Shown in pieces: positions 7,767 to 16,215 of a DNA stretch of 27,480 bases (position 1 is the stretch's first letter; the number at the start of each line of letters is the position of its first letter). The stretch is taken from assembly GCA_039797965.1 (NCBI GenBank), contig JBDKGX010000028.1, positions 1-27,480 of the forward strand, written 5' to 3'. Both the position numbers and the translations under genes were made by a program. Source of the stretch: Thiofilum sp039797965. GTDB taxonomy: Bacteria; Pseudomonadota; Gammaproteobacteria; Thiotrichales; Thiotrichaceae. A model generated the notes under the pieces. That model was not told the origin of the DNA. It searched no databases and worked only from the letters and a program-made list of their open reading frames with translations.

Positions 7767-8924
7767 ATGAAAGCACTGACTGCTTTAATAGCCACCGCTT
7801 TAGTAGGGATGAGTACTTTAGCCTATGCAGAAGAAGCCCCTTTGAAAGTGGGACTGATGTTACCTGCAACAGGTACTTATGCCGCTTTAGGTACAGCCAT
7901 TGAAAATGGTTTTAAACTCTATGTTCAAGAGCAAGGGGGTAAATTAGGTAATCGTACCGTCGAATATATTAAAGTCGATGATGAATCAGACCCTGCTAAA
8001 GCCACTGATAATATTAATAAATTAATTAAGCGTGATCAGGTGGATGTCGTAGTAGGCACCGTTCATTCGGGTGTGGCGGCGGCGATGGCAAAGGTGGCAA
8101 AGGACTCTAAAACCTTATTAGTCGTTCCCAATGCGGGGGCTGATGCGATTACAGGCCCTTTATGTGCGCCCAATATTTTCCGCAGCTCCTTTAGCAATTG
8201 GCAACAAGGCTATGCCACAGGCGAGGTCATGGCGCAAAAAGGTCACAAGAAAGTGGTCACGATTGCATGGAAATATGCGGCTGGCGATGAAACGATTAAA
8301 GGCTTTAAAGAGTCGTTTGAAAAAGCAGGCGGTGAAGTACTGAAAGAACTGAATTTACCGTTCCCTAATGTCGAGTTTCAAGCCTTACTAACGGAAATTG
8401 CAGCCACTAAACCTGATGCTGTTTACACCTTCTTTGCAGGTGCTGGAGCGGCTAAGTTTTTAAAGGATTATAAAGCGGCCGGTTTAAGCCCGACGATTCC
8501 TTTATACGGTGCTGGATTTTTAACAGATGGCACCTTGAAAGCAGCTAATGGTGATGCCGATGGAGTACTAACTACTCTGCACTATGCTGATAATTTGGAT
8601 AATCCTAAAGACAAAACCTTCCGTGCTGCCTATAACCAAGCTTATCAATTATCCCCTGATGTGTATGCCGTACAAGGCTATGACGCAGCTCAATTATTAG
8701 CAGTCGGCTTGGGTGCGGTAAATGGCGATGTAACTAAACAAGCAGAAATTGCCGCTGCGATTGAAAAAGCTGAAATTGATAGTCCACGCGGAAAATTCAC
8801 TCTGTCTAAAGCTCATAATCCTGTCCAAGATTTTTATATTCGTGAAGCTAAAGGCTTGGAAAATAGTGTGATTGGAGTCGGTACTAAGGCTCTAGCGGAT
8901 CCAGCGAAAGGCTGCAAAATGTAA
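7767..8924 (+). CDS. HAAT-type ABC transporter, periplasmic substrate-binding protein
   Basis: The 385-residue type I periplasmic binding protein starts with a signal peptide (K2, hydrophobic core, A-Y-A before E-E at about residue 21-22). After it come LKVGLMLPATGTYAALG, the first strand and ligand-loop region of LivK-like proteins, and the paired lobes of the Peripla_BP_6 fold, with VVGTVHSGVAAAMAKVAKD near 95-113 and P-N-A-G-A-D-A-I-T-G. A strong ribosome site (TTGGAGGAGA) precedes the ATG. HAAT binding proteins next to aromatic-degradation genes often bind benzoate-like acids rather than branched amino acids, so anthranilate or a relative is the likely ligand here; this is inference from position. 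The four other transporter subunits follow directly. Confidence 0.88.
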   Translation: MKALTALIATALVGMSTLAYAEEAPLKVGLMLPATGTYAALGTAIENGFKLYVQEQGGKLGNRTVEYIKVDDESDPAKATDNINKLIKRDQVDVVVGTVHSGVAAAMAKVAKDSKTLLVVPNAGADAITGPLCAPNIFRSSFSNWQQGYATGEVMAQKGHKKVVTIAWKYAAGDETIKGFKESFEKAGGEVLKELNLPFPNVEFQALLTEIAATKPDAVYTFFAGAGAAKFLKDYKAAGLSPTIPLYGAGFLTDGTLKAANGDADGVLTTLHYADNLDNPKDKTFRAAYNQAYQLSPDVYAVQGYDAAQLLAVGLGAVNGDVTKQAEIAAAIEKAEIDSPRGKFTLSKAHNPVQDFYIREAKGLENSVIGVGTKALADPAKGCKM

Positions 8925-8931
8925 TGATTTT

Positions 8932-8960
8932 TTGCTCTTAGTACTTCGTGCTAAGGGCAA
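8932..8960 (+). repeat. Strong intercistronic hairpin after the SBP gene
   Basis: TTGCTCTTAG (8932-8941) pairs with CTAAGGGCAA (8951-8960) around a nine-base loop, ten pairs with one wobble. It lies between the binding-protein stop and the permease ribosome site. Such stems after SBP genes are known to stabilise the upstream mRNA so that binding protein is made in excess over membrane subunits. No U tail follows. Confidence 0.6.
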
Positions 8961-8979
8961 GCGGGGAGGGTGATATAGG

Positions 8980-9849
8980 GTGGATATTTCTATCTTTTTG
9001 ATTCAGTGCCTTAATGCATTGCAGTACGGGCTATTGTTGTATTTAGTGGCGATGGGCTTAACCCTGATTTTCGGCATCATGGGTATTATCAATCTAGCGC
9101 ACGGTAGCTTTTACATGATTGGTGCTTATATGGCGTATGTATTAGCACCTATGTTAGGCGGCAATTTTATTGTGACCTTAGTGGTGGGGGCAATAGTTGC
9201 AGCTTTATTAGGCTACCTGATGGAGTGGGCTTTTTTTAGCTTTTTGTATGAGCGTGATCATCTACAGCAAGTACTGATGACTTATGGTCTGATTTTAGTA
9301 TTTGAAGAGTTGCGTAGTTTATGGGTAGGGGATGATGTGTATGGTGTAAGTCCACCTGCATGGTTGGCAGGTACTATTCCCTTAGGGGATGTTATGACTT
9401 ATCCGGTTTATCGACTATTTGCCTCTGGAGTTTGTATTGCCTTAGCTCTAGCGATGTATTGGGTATTTACCCGCACCCGTTTAGGGATGATGATTCGGGC
9501 GGGTAGTGTGAATCGTGAGATGGTGCAGTCATTAGGGATTGATATCCAATTTTTATATCGGGTGGTATTTGCAGCTGGTGTTGCTATGGCTGCTTTGGCG
9601 GGCATGATTGCAGCCCCCATTTCCTCCGTATATCCGGGGATGGGTAATCAAGTACTGATTATCTGTTTTGTGGTGGTAGTGATTGGTGGGATTGGCTCGA
9701 TTCGTGGGGCATTTCTTGCCGCTTTACTCATTGGGTTTGTGGATACGTTTGGTAAGGTGTTGTTACCTGCGGCTTCGGGAGTACTGGTCTATGTACTCAT
9801 GGCCATGATTTTATTGTGGAAGCCTAGTGGCTTATTTAAGGCGGGGTGA
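8980..9849 (+). CDS. HAAT-type ABC transporter permease, LivH-like
   Basis: The 289-residue integral membrane protein has about eight hydrophobic segments and the LivH-family landmarks ALQYGLLLYLVAMGLTLIFG near the N-terminus, followed by IMGIINLAHGSFYMIGAY and later VVVIGGIGSIRGAF, the coupling region to the ATPase. It starts with GTG at 8980, supported by GGGGAGGG at 8963-8970. It overlaps the next permease gene, or lies within a few bases of it. It forms the inner-membrane channel with its partner below. Family assignment is firm; substrate is inferred from the operon. Confidence 0.9.
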   Translation: MDISIFLIQCLNALQYGLLLYLVAMGLTLIFGIMGIINLAHGSFYMIGAYMAYVLAPMLGGNFIVTLVVGAIVAALLGYLMEWAFFSFLYERDHLQQVLMTYGLILVFEELRSLWVGDDVYGVSPPAWLAGTIPLGDVMTYPVYRLFASGVCIALALAMYWVFTRTRLGMMIRAGSVNREMVQSLGIDIQFLYRVVFAAGVAMAALAGMIAAPISSVYPGMGNQVLIICFVVVVIGGIGSIRGAFLAALLIGFVDTFGKVLLPAASGVLVYVLMAMILLWKPSGLFKAG

Positions 9850-9854
9850 TTGCA

Positions 9855-10859
9855 ATGAGTCATATTCAAGGAAAAGGTTGGTTTATTGGTGTCTTTTTTC
9901 TCTTACTAGCCATCTACCCTTTAGTGTCTGATAGCTATGGGATTGATTTAGTTACTAAGATTATGATTTATGCCATTTTAGCATTGAGCTTGGAACTACT
10001 CGTCGGTAGTACGGGCTTAGTGTGTTTTGGGCAGGCAGCCTTTTTTGGAGTGGGCGCTTATGCAGCCGTATTGTTATCGCCGGAAAGTGAGGCAGCGGCG
10101 TGGTGGTGGTTACTGCCAGCTAGTGTAATCGCGGCGGCAGCCTATGCCTTAGTAGTGGGGGTATTATCCTTACGTACTAAGGGGGTGTACTTCATTATGG
10201 TCACGCTAGCCTTTGCACAAATGGCGTACTATGTGGTGCACGATACGCCTTTAGGGGGCGGTACTGATGGTATCTATATGTATTACAAGCCCGGTTTAGA
10301 GACCCTAATAGACTTGAGTAATACCACGATACTGTACTTCTTCACGCTAGTGTTTTTGATTTGGACATTTGTGTTCTTAGCGATTTTGCTGCGTTCGCAT
10401 TTTGGGCGAGTCCTATCCGGTATCCACATTAATGAGCAACGCATGTTGGCTTCAGGTTTTTCTACTTATCCTTATAAATTAGCTGCGTTTGTAACCTCGG
10501 GTGGTATTGCGGGATTAGCAGGGTTTTTATTTGCGGTTCAAGATGGTTATGTAAACCCTGAAATGATGAGTTGGCACTTATCAGGTGCATTATTGGTCAT
10601 GATCATTTTAGGTGGCTTAGGACATCTACGGGGGGCGATTATCGGTGCCTTTGTTTTTGTGTTTTTGCAAGAGCTCTTTAAGTCAGAAGCTCTTTTTGGT
10701 GACTTTGCTAAACATTGGCATTTAGGTTTGGGTTTAACCATTATCTTGTGTGTTGCTGTATTACCTAAAGGTTTAATTGGTATTCCTGCTGTGATCAAAG
10801 AGCGTTTAGTAGGAACTAGGCGCTCTACAGCGCCTGTTGTAGAGGAGAATGTGTCATGA
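9855..10859 (+). CDS. HAAT-type ABC transporter permease, LivM-like
   Basis: This 334-residue membrane protein is the second permease. It has IYAILALSLELLVGSTGLVCFGQAAFFGVGAYA-type sequence in the first third (the LivM signature region), LRTKGVYFIMVTLAFAQM, and IILGGLGHLRGAIIGA near the C-terminus. Two starts are possible: GTG at 9846, which overlaps the LivH stop by four bases, and ATG at 9855. I prefer 9855 because GGGGTGAT at 9843-9850 is a strong ribosome site at the right distance. The stop overlaps the next ATG by four bases (ATGA), so the ATPase is translationally coupled. Confidence 0.88.
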   Translation: MSHIQGKGWFIGVFFLLLAIYPLVSDSYGIDLVTKIMIYAILALSLELLVGSTGLVCFGQAAFFGVGAYAAVLLSPESEAAAWWWLLPASVIAAAAYALVVGVLSLRTKGVYFIMVTLAFAQMAYYVVHDTPLGGGTDGIYMYYKPGLETLIDLSNTTILYFFTLVFLIWTFVFLAILLRSHFGRVLSGIHINEQRMLASGFSTYPYKLAAFVTSGGIAGLAGFLFAVQDGYVNPEMMSWHLSGALLVMIILGGLGHLRGAIIGAFVFVFLQELFKSEALFGDFAKHWHLGLGLTIILCVAVLPKGLIGIPAVIKERLVGTRRSTAPVVEENVS

Positions 10860-11605
10860 CTCGCCCGATACTGTTAAAAGGTCAGCAAATTCTCCAACGT
10901 TGGGGTGGTTTAGTAGCGGTCAATCAAGCCTCCATTGAGTTAGAGCAAGGAACAGTCCATGCGGTTATTGGAACTAATGGAGCAGGCAAATCGACATTAA
11001 TCAATATCCTATCCGGTGAACTAACTCCCACTGCGGGACAGATTGAGTTATTGGGACAGGATATTACCCATTGGTCACAACCCAAACGCGCTCGTAAGGG
11101 TCTAGGGCGTAGCTATCAACGTAATACGATTTTTCCAGATTTTACCGTATTTGAAAATTGTCGTTTAGCGGCACAAGCTCAAGTCCATCGCCCTTGGGTT
11201 TGGTGGAATAACGCTCAAAACTGTCAAATCAGTAATCAAGCAGCACAAGAAGCCCTTATTCAAACAGGTTTAGATAATGTTAGTAGTCGTATTGCAGGGC
11301 TATTGTCACATGGGCAAAAGCGCCAATTAGAAATTGCGATGTGTTTAGCCACTCGCCCTAAAGTACTCCTACTGGATGAGCCTTTAGCGGGGATGGGGGC
11401 TGAGGAAACTGAGCGGATGTTGACCTTGTTAGCACAACTTAAACAGCACCATGCGATTTTATTGGTGGAGCATGACATGGATGCGGTGTTTAGGATTGCG
11501 GATAAGATTACGGTAATGGTCAATGGCACGGTGATAGCGTCTGATACTCCTGAAGCCATTCGTACTAATCCTGAGGTGCAAAAAGCCTATTTAGGAGGGC
11601 ATTAA
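10856..11605 (+). CDS. HAAT-type ABC transporter ATPase, LivG-like
   Basis: The 249-residue nucleotide-binding subunit has Walker A G39-T-N-G-A-G-K45-S46, the LivG-style signature LSHGQKRQLEIA in place of LSGGQ, Walker B VLLLDEP with the LivG continuation LAGMG, and an intact switch histidine in ILLVEHDMD. Like other LivG proteins it has a long insertion before the signature (residues ~88-130). It couples ATP hydrolysis to transport through the two permeases. It overlaps the LivM-like gene by four bases and is separated from the LivF-like gene by one base, placing it inside one operon. Confidence 0.92.
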   Translation: MTRPILLKGQQILQRWGGLVAVNQASIELEQGTVHAVIGTNGAGKSTLINILSGELTPTAGQIELLGQDITHWSQPKRARKGLGRSYQRNTIFPDFTVFENCRLAAQAQVHRPWVWWNNAQNCQISNQAAQEALIQTGLDNVSSRIAGLLSHGQKRQLEIAMCLATRPKVLLLDEPLAGMGAEETERMLTLLAQLKQHHAILLVEHDMDAVFRIADKITVMVNGTVIASDTPEAIRTNPEVQKAYLGGH

Positions 11606-11606
11606 C

Positions 11607-12320
11607 ATGTCAACTGAACATTTAATCAATGCCCGTGATCTTCATGCATGGTATGGCTCTAGTCACGTATTGCAGGGGATTCATTGCCATGTAGCCCGCC
11701 GTGAAACAGTGGGGTTATTGGGGCGCAATGGTATGGGTAAAAGTACTCTCATTCGTACCTTACTGGGGCATGTTAAACAGCGTGATGGGCATATTAGCAT
11801 CCTAGGTCAAGATAAATCCAAAGCCAAACCCTATGAAGTAGCTCGTTTAGGGATTGCTTATGTACCCGAAGGGCGTGGCGTATTTGGTAATCTTACGGTG
11901 CGAGAAAATCTGATTATGGCCGCTCGCCCTAATCGAGACGGTCAATATGAGTGGGAATATGAGCGCATTTTGGAAACCTTTCCCCGCCTAAAAGAGCGCC
12001 TGAGCAATTTAGGGAGTCAACTTTCGGGAGGTGAACAGCAAATGCTGTCGATTGGGCGGGCACTCATGACTCATCCTGATTTGATTATTTTGGATGAAGC
12101 TACTGAAGGTTTAGCACCCTTAATTGTCGAGGAGATTTGGCAAGTCATTCACACCATTAAGCACAGCGGAATGGCAACCTTAATCGTAGATCGTGATTAT
12201 CACAAAGTACTACAACACAGTGATCGAGCTTTGGTGATGCAAAAAGGGCAAATTGTGTTACAAGGTGCGGCTGATCAAGTCGCTATTGATCCTGAGTTAC
12301 CTAGTTATTTAGGAGTGTGA
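11607..12320 (+). CDS. HAAT-type ABC transporter ATPase, LivF-like
   Basis: The 237-residue second ATPase has Walker A with K45-S46 (GRNGMGKST), the conserved IAYVPEGRGVFGNLTVREN, signature LSGGEQQMLSIGRAL from 139, and Walker B DLIILDEATEGLAP. The switch (H-loop) position is odd. LivF proteins usually read V-E-Q-N, but this one has V194-D195-R196-D197, so Arg replaces the usual Gln/His. The neighbouring LivG-like subunit keeps its histidine, so one ATP site could be degenerate, as in other asymmetric ABC dimers. It is the last gene of the transporter operon; 147 bases follow before the next gene. Confidence 0.91.
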   Translation: MSTEHLINARDLHAWYGSSHVLQGIHCHVARRETVGLLGRNGMGKSTLIRTLLGHVKQRDGHISILGQDKSKAKPYEVARLGIAYVPEGRGVFGNLTVRENLIMAARPNRDGQYEWEYERILETFPRLKERLSNLGSQLSGGEQQMLSIGRALMTHPDLIILDEATEGLAPLIVEEIWQVIHTIKHSGMATLIVDRDYHKVLQHSDRALVMQKGQIVLQGAADQVAIDPELPSYLGV

Positions 12321-12430
12321 GGTAAGTAAACACCAGTTTAGTATATGACTTGTTTCCTATTTTTCGCTCAACCTATGTAGTTGCGTTACTACTGTTAAGC
12401 GGTATTTTTTGAATAGGTTCAGGAGGCTAG

Positions 12431-12456
12431 GTAAGTTACCCTTATCGGTAACTTAT
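12431..12456 (+). repeat. Inverted repeat in the leader of the secreted-protein gene
   Basis: AAGTTACC (12433-12440) pairs with GGTAACTT (12447-12454) over a six-base loop, and the stem extends outward by T-A and G-T pairs. It ends 12 bases before the ATG at 12468, where a ribosome site would be expected. It could be an operator or a stem that limits translation; no T run follows. Confidence 0.45.
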
Positions 12457-12467
12457 CTCATGCGGCT

Positions 12468-13100
12468 ATGAACATTATTGTAAAAACATCAGTGCTAGCA
12501 CTCTTTTGGGTATCTTCTATAACAGTACAGGCTGAGGACGATTTGAGTAGTACCTTACAGCATTTATTAGGTCAACATCGCCAAACTGCACAAGGGTCAA
12601 TACTTCAACAAGGTTTAAATTCAGCGGTTAATAGCCTATCAACTCGTTTACAAAATGATTTATTTGAAGGTCAAGGTGTTGACATAACCCCTGTGACTAC
12701 TGAGTTTGATGGGGTCAGCATTACTTATCAATTTCAATTCTGGAAAATTCGTTACCCATCTATCTGTAGTGATTTAACGGGGCAATTAGCTAAATATTCT
12801 GAGTGTACTCAGGCGGCTAAAGCATTATTTCAAGCTAGTTGTCAGGAGTTAAAAAAAGATGCTGACAAATTCATGACTCAACCCCGTCTTCTGCAGGTGA
12901 GTAATATGTATTGCGATGCTGCTATGAAGTTTAAGCCGACTATTGCACAAATAGCTAAGAGTAAACCCATTACAGATAAAGTCCGCCAGTTACGCCAAAC
13001 CTGCAATAGTTTAATTATCAGCGCTATGATTTCAGGTAGTACTAAAGATAAAAAAGAGCGAGATAAAGCATGTGATGCTTATAAAAAAGCGAGTCAGTAG
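12468..13100 (+). CDS. Small secreted Cys-containing protein, unknown function
   Basis: I do not recognise a family. The 210-residue product begins with a clear Sec signal peptide (K at 6, hydrophobic core to about residue 19, V-Q-A before E-D at ~22-23). The mature part is rich in Gln, Ser and Lys, is predicted mainly helical by eye, and has six cysteines spread over the last 60 percent, an even number compatible with periplasmic disulfides. The middle holds a short aromatic strand-like stretch (ITYQFQFWKIRY). Overall it resembles filamentous-appendage or conjugation-associated secreted proteins only in style, which is not evidence of function. No ribosome site is obvious before the ATG, and a hairpin sits there instead. 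It stands alone between the transporter and the UspA gene. Confidence 0.68.
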   Translation: MNIIVKTSVLALFWVSSITVQAEDDLSSTLQHLLGQHRQTAQGSILQQGLNSAVNSLSTRLQNDLFEGQGVDITPVTTEFDGVSITYQFQFWKIRYPSICSDLTGQLAKYSECTQAAKALFQASCQELKKDADKFMTQPRLLQVSNMYCDAAMKFKPTIAQIAKSKPITDKVRQLRQTCNSLIISAMISGSTKDKKERDKACDAYKKASQ

Positions 13101-13227
13101 TGTTGAAACGAATAAGTGTACTAGGTAAAGGCCGTGTCAAAATTAGACATTTGTCATGGTGGTTTTGTGTAGTTAGGCTACTATGTAAATTAAGATAATT
13201 GTTAACCTTTGACTCTAGGAGACTGCT

Positions 13228-13686
13228 ATGCATGCTTATCAACATATTCTGATTCCAGTTGATTTTTCTCCTGTAAGCCAACGTATGATCAATCGGGGTA
13301 AAGAGCTAGCCTCGCAACACCATAGTCAAATAACGCTATTAACGGTGGTGCAAGATGTCCCTTTAAGTACTCAAGCCTTTGGCGATGTGCCCAGTATTAC
13401 GGTAGAGCCTGAAGTACAAGCCCGTTTAATGGCGAGTGCTCATGACCAGTTACTAGCGTTAGCTAAGCAACTAGAGATAGAGAGCACTGCTAAACTCGAA
13501 GTGATTGAGGGGCTACCTTATGACGCTATTATGGACTATGCCTCTGACCATAAAGTTGACCTTATTATTGTCGGGCATAGTGCTAAAAAAGGTTTATTAG
13601 GCTTTATTATGGGGTCTACCTCAGAGAGTTTAGTGAAACATGCTAAGTGTGATGTATTCGTCATGCATGCCCCTAAAGAAGCCTAA
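13228..13686 (+). CDS. Universal stress protein, UspA family
   Basis: The 152-residue single-domain protein shows the Usp fold landmarks: HILIPVDFS at 6-14 with nucleotide-binding D12, ITLLTVV at 35-41, and the C-terminal ATP loop beginning at V115-G116. The loop has G129-S130-T in the second half, but the second Gly of the usual G-x2-G-x9-G-S/T pattern is A119, so ATP binding is likely but not certain. TAGGAGA precedes the ATG. The gene is monocistronic and converges on the hydrolase gene. Usp proteins accumulate under starvation and stress; a specific role cannot be read here. Confidence 0.88.
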   Translation: MHAYQHILIPVDFSPVSQRMINRGKELASQHHSQITLLTVVQDVPLSTQAFGDVPSITVEPEVQARLMASAHDQLLALAKQLEIESTAKLEVIEGLPYDAIMDYASDHKVDLIIVGHSAKKGLLGFIMGSTSESLVKHAKCDVFVMHAPKEA

Positions 13687-13712
13687 CGATACTTAAGCCG
13701 CTAGTGCAGGAG

Positions 13713-13737
13713 GGAGTACTTTAGACCTAAGTACTCC
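13713..13737. terminator. Hairpin between convergent genes, built from two AGTACT copies
   Basis: GGAGTACTT (13713-13721) and AAGTACTCC (13729-13737) form a nine-pair stem over a seven-base loop in the 52-base gap between two convergent genes. No T run follows on either strand, so it would be a weak terminator at most. Each arm contains the abundant palindrome AGTACT. Confidence 0.4.
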
Positions 13738-13738
13738 T

Positions 13739-14725
13739 CTAAAGATGTTGTAGTAACCAACTGCCCATCTCAGCATAAAGTGGCATGGGTGTGGTAAGTA
13801 CTGTACGATGCCCCGCCCCCGATACGGTAAGCCAGCGCTTTTGGGTTGCAGCAATGGCAGCGTATAAAGCTTTGCCCTGTTGTATACCAATTAATTCGTC
13901 CTTATCACCGTGGACAATGAGTGTGGGTGCTTGAATGCGTTGTGCCCAAATGACGGGCGTAATAGTACTCACTACAGGCTTATTAGCTAAATGATGGTAT
14001 TTATCCACGGCTGCTCGCGCCAGCACACCTGCAAATTGATAGCGCTCAGGAATTTTATCTAGCATGATTCTTTCCAAGCGATCAAAACTACTCACTACCA
14101 CTAAACTTTTCCAAAACAGGGGATTTTCACTGGCCGCTGCCACTGCAAAAGAGCCACCCATAGACACTCCCCATAAAGCAGCAGGTTGAGGAGAAAATTT
14201 GAAATGACTAGCTGCATCTTGTAGCGCTAAACGCGGTAGAGAACGCTCAAAAGGAGTAGCGCCAAAATAGGATTCCTTAAGGGGGCTTTCGCCATGTGCA
14301 GGTAAGTCGATTAGTAAACAGCGTAACCCTAAAGCGGCATAACGCTCAGCCACTGGTATTAAATCCTCTTTACGCCCTTTACGCCCGTGCAATAGCACTA
14401 CAGTACCCAGTACTTTGCCATATTGAGGAACACGTTGCCCTTTAGTTTGGACTTGCTGACGGACTTTTTTACCTACGTTACTGATGTAGCGCGCATCTGG
14501 CTCTACTAATAGACAGGGCGCTCTCCCTTGTAAGCAGGCGTACTTTTGAATACGTAGAGCAAATTGCTCGGGATGTTGTAAACGTTGCTGATGGTAAGCC
14601 TGCAAGGTTCGACGAGGGGGTGTGAAAATACTTTCAGTCCAATGATTCAAAGCCCATAACGCAGGGCTTATCACCAACAATAAACTGATTAAGGTACGGC
14701 GCAAGGCTACTTTTAGAGCTTTCAC
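13739..14725 (-). CDS. Membrane-anchored alpha/beta hydrolase
   Basis: The 328-residue protein has one N-terminal hydrophobic segment (about residues 9-28, likely a membrane anchor or uncleaved signal), then an alpha/beta-hydrolase domain. The oxyanion region is VVLLHGRKGRK, the nucleophile elbow is G-V-S-M-G with S188, the acid is probably D274 in V-H-G-D, and the base is H306 in G-A-G-H. It resembles BAAT/peptidase-like serine hydrolases acting on unknown esters or peptides on the periplasmic face. Longer starts (GTG at 14758) are open, but GTG at 14725 has TAGGAG just upstream on the minus strand. The SASA-type esterase gene lies 142 bases upstream on the same strand. Catalytic class is clear; substrate is unknown. 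Confidence 0.82.
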   Translation of the reverse strand: MKALKVALRRTLISLLLVISPALWALNHWTESIFTPPRRTLQAYHQQRLQHPEQFALRIQKYACLQGRAPCLLVEPDARYISNVGKKVRQQVQTKGQRVPQYGKVLGTVVLLHGRKGRKEDLIPVAERYAALGLRCLLIDLPAHGESPLKESYFGATPFERSLPRLALQDAASHFKFSPQPAALWGVSMGGSFAVAAASENPLFWKSLVVVSSFDRLERIMLDKIPERYQFAGVLARAAVDKYHHLANKPVVSTITPVIWAQRIQAPTLIVHGDKDELIGIQQGKALYAAIAATQKRWLTVSGAGHRTVLTTPMPLYAEMGSWLLQHL

Positions 14726-14867
14726 AACAACTCCTATTGTTATCATTGTTTTTGTCACTGCGTACTCAGAAGCTAGCAGTGCATTGGGTTACTCTAGTCA
14801 GTGTATAGGCTAAACATGCAGTTCCTATTTAGCCTGTCTGAAGTTTTTGTGCAGAAGTACTTCAGTG

Positions 14868-15614
14868 TTAACGCTTAGCATTAATGTAGGCTTGTGCTAA
14901 GCGTTTGCCTAACTCCATTTGTCCTTGAGCGTTATAATGTACTAGATCAAAAGTGGTGCCTAAGCCTTCGGTCGTCACCAAAATAGTATTGGGTAACGAG
15001 TGCGCTACTTGAGCTTGTCCGGCTTGAACAATTTTCAAGAGTCTAAAGGCGGGAGCTTTAGGGTTCACCTGTCCAATGACTACCAAACTGTTGGGGGCAG
15101 CTATATCGGTGCGTAAGCTGGTAATAAATTGCTTAATTTGCGGCTGGTATTTAAACGCATCACCACTACGGGCGTCTTGTTCACCTTGCATCCAAACAAT
15201 CGCCTCAACCGGTTGCTTTTTACTGTAAAAATACTGAGGCATCGCAAGCTGTAGTTGTCGTAATAGACTGTAATATAAAGGTTTACCTCGTTGCCATTGC
15301 TTGATAGAGCTACCTGTGCCTACGGCTTTAATGATCACGTGTTGATCATGAGGAAAAGCTTTAGCAACCTCATGAGCAAAGGTCACTTCGGGACCAAAAT
15401 AGGCCATTTTAGCTAAGGGTTTAGGGCGACCTTGATAATAAAAACGAACATTGGAGGGCGTACTTTTGTAGTTAGAGGGAAGTTCTTGGGTTTTGCCCCG
15501 CCCCATCATATTCGATTGACCTGCTAGTAAGTAAATTCGCTCTTTGGCTTGAGTCAACGGGGTATAAAATAAAGTACTTAAGGCGAGTCCCCAGACGAGT
15601 TTGTTTAATAGCAT
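14868..15614 (-). CDS. Secreted SASA/CE6-type acetylesterase
   Basis: The 248-residue product begins with a signal peptide (L-L-N-K, hydrophobic core, T-Q-A before K-E at ~23-24) and continues as an SGNH-type esterase of the sialate O-acetylesterase/CE6 family. S34 lies in LLAGQSNMMG, W-M-Q-G-E-Q-D is at ~141-147, and D223-x2-H226 is in DLVHYNAQGQ. Such enzymes remove acetyl groups from sugars in the periplasm or outside the cell. The open frame extends to 15647, but ATG at 15614 is six bases after GGAAGG and gives a proper signal peptide, so I chose it. Likely target is acetylated polysaccharide; this is family knowledge, not seen here. Confidence 0.8.
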   Translation of the reverse strand: MLLNKLVWGLALSTLFYTPLTQAKERIYLLAGQSNMMGRGKTQELPSNYKSTPSNVRFYYQGRPKPLAKMAYFGPEVTFAHEVAKAFPHDQHVIIKAVGTGSSIKQWQRGKPLYYSLLRQLQLAMPQYFYSKKQPVEAIVWMQGEQDARSGDAFKYQPQIKQFITSLRTDIAAPNSLVVIGQVNPKAPAFRLLKIVQAGQAQVAHSLPNTILVTTEGLGTTFDLVHYNAQGQMELGKRLAQAYINAKR

Positions 15615-15747
15615 TGGCATCCTTCCAAGTAGATCAATCAGTCTCACCTAACCCCTCGGTTTAGGTGCATTGCTTAGGTTTAAAATTAGCTTGAGTATAA
15701 TGGTTGTTATGCAATTTGTGCGCACTACTATTTAAGAGGGTATACCG

Positions 15748-16098
15748 ATGTTACCTAAACCCTATCAACAATTTGAACAACACTATTTTGAGCCTAGCTT
15801 TTGGGTAAAAACTAGTAATTTAGCCAAAAGTACGGGACGTGAAATAGTCTTAAAAGCATTACAATTATTTTACGCCTCCCGTCGTGATGATATTCCCATT
15901 TGGGCGAAAACCACGATTTATGGTGCTCTAGGTTATTTTATAAGTGTTATTGATTTTATGCCGGACATTACGCCTGTACTTGGATATATGGATGATATGG
16001 GAGTATTAACGGTGGCATTAGGGATGGTGGCTAGCTACATTGATGAAGATGTAAAAGCCAAAGCTCAGGCACGTTTTGATCAATGGTTTGGAGCATAA
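15748..16098 (+). CDS. DUF1232 (YkvA-like) small protein
   Basis: The 116-residue protein contains the DUF1232 core: P-I-W-A-K-T-T-I-Y-G-A-L-G-Y-F, then I-S-V-I-D-F-M-P-D, then TPVLGYMDDMGVLTVALG. The D-x-x-P-D and G-Y-x-D-D motifs are the family's signature. Function is unknown; members are probably membrane-associated through the central hydrophobic helices. GAGGG precedes the ATG. Two AGTACT copies lie right after the stop. Confidence 0.85.
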   Translation: MLPKPYQQFEQHYFEPSFWVKTSNLAKSTGREIVLKALQLFYASRRDDIPIWAKTTIYGALGYFISVIDFMPDITPVLGYMDDMGVLTVALGMVASYIDEDVKAKAQARFDQWFGA

Positions 16099-16156
16099 AG
16101 TACTCAACAATAGTCACCCTTACAAAGTACTTCGAACCCATTTGCACCGTTGTGGT

Positions 16157-16195
16157 CTGAGCCTTCATATTCATGATGCTAGACTAAAGGCTCAG
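16157..16195. repeat. Inverted repeat upstream of the RnfD-like gene
   Basis: CTGAGCCTT (16157-16165) and AAGGCTCAG (16187-16195) are perfect nine-base arms separated by 21 bases, starting 58 bases after the DUF1232 stop and ending 20 before the next ATG. It could be a weak transcription end, an operator or a leader stem; no T run is present. Confidence 0.45.
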
Positions 16196-16215
16196 TAGCT
16201 GTTGTAAGGTATGCG

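Noticed and set aside
7767..12320. Branched-chain amino acid or urea transporter
   Set aside because: The fold class fits, but position directly behind antABC favours an aromatic acid; without binding data the substrate stays open, so no liv symbol was assigned.
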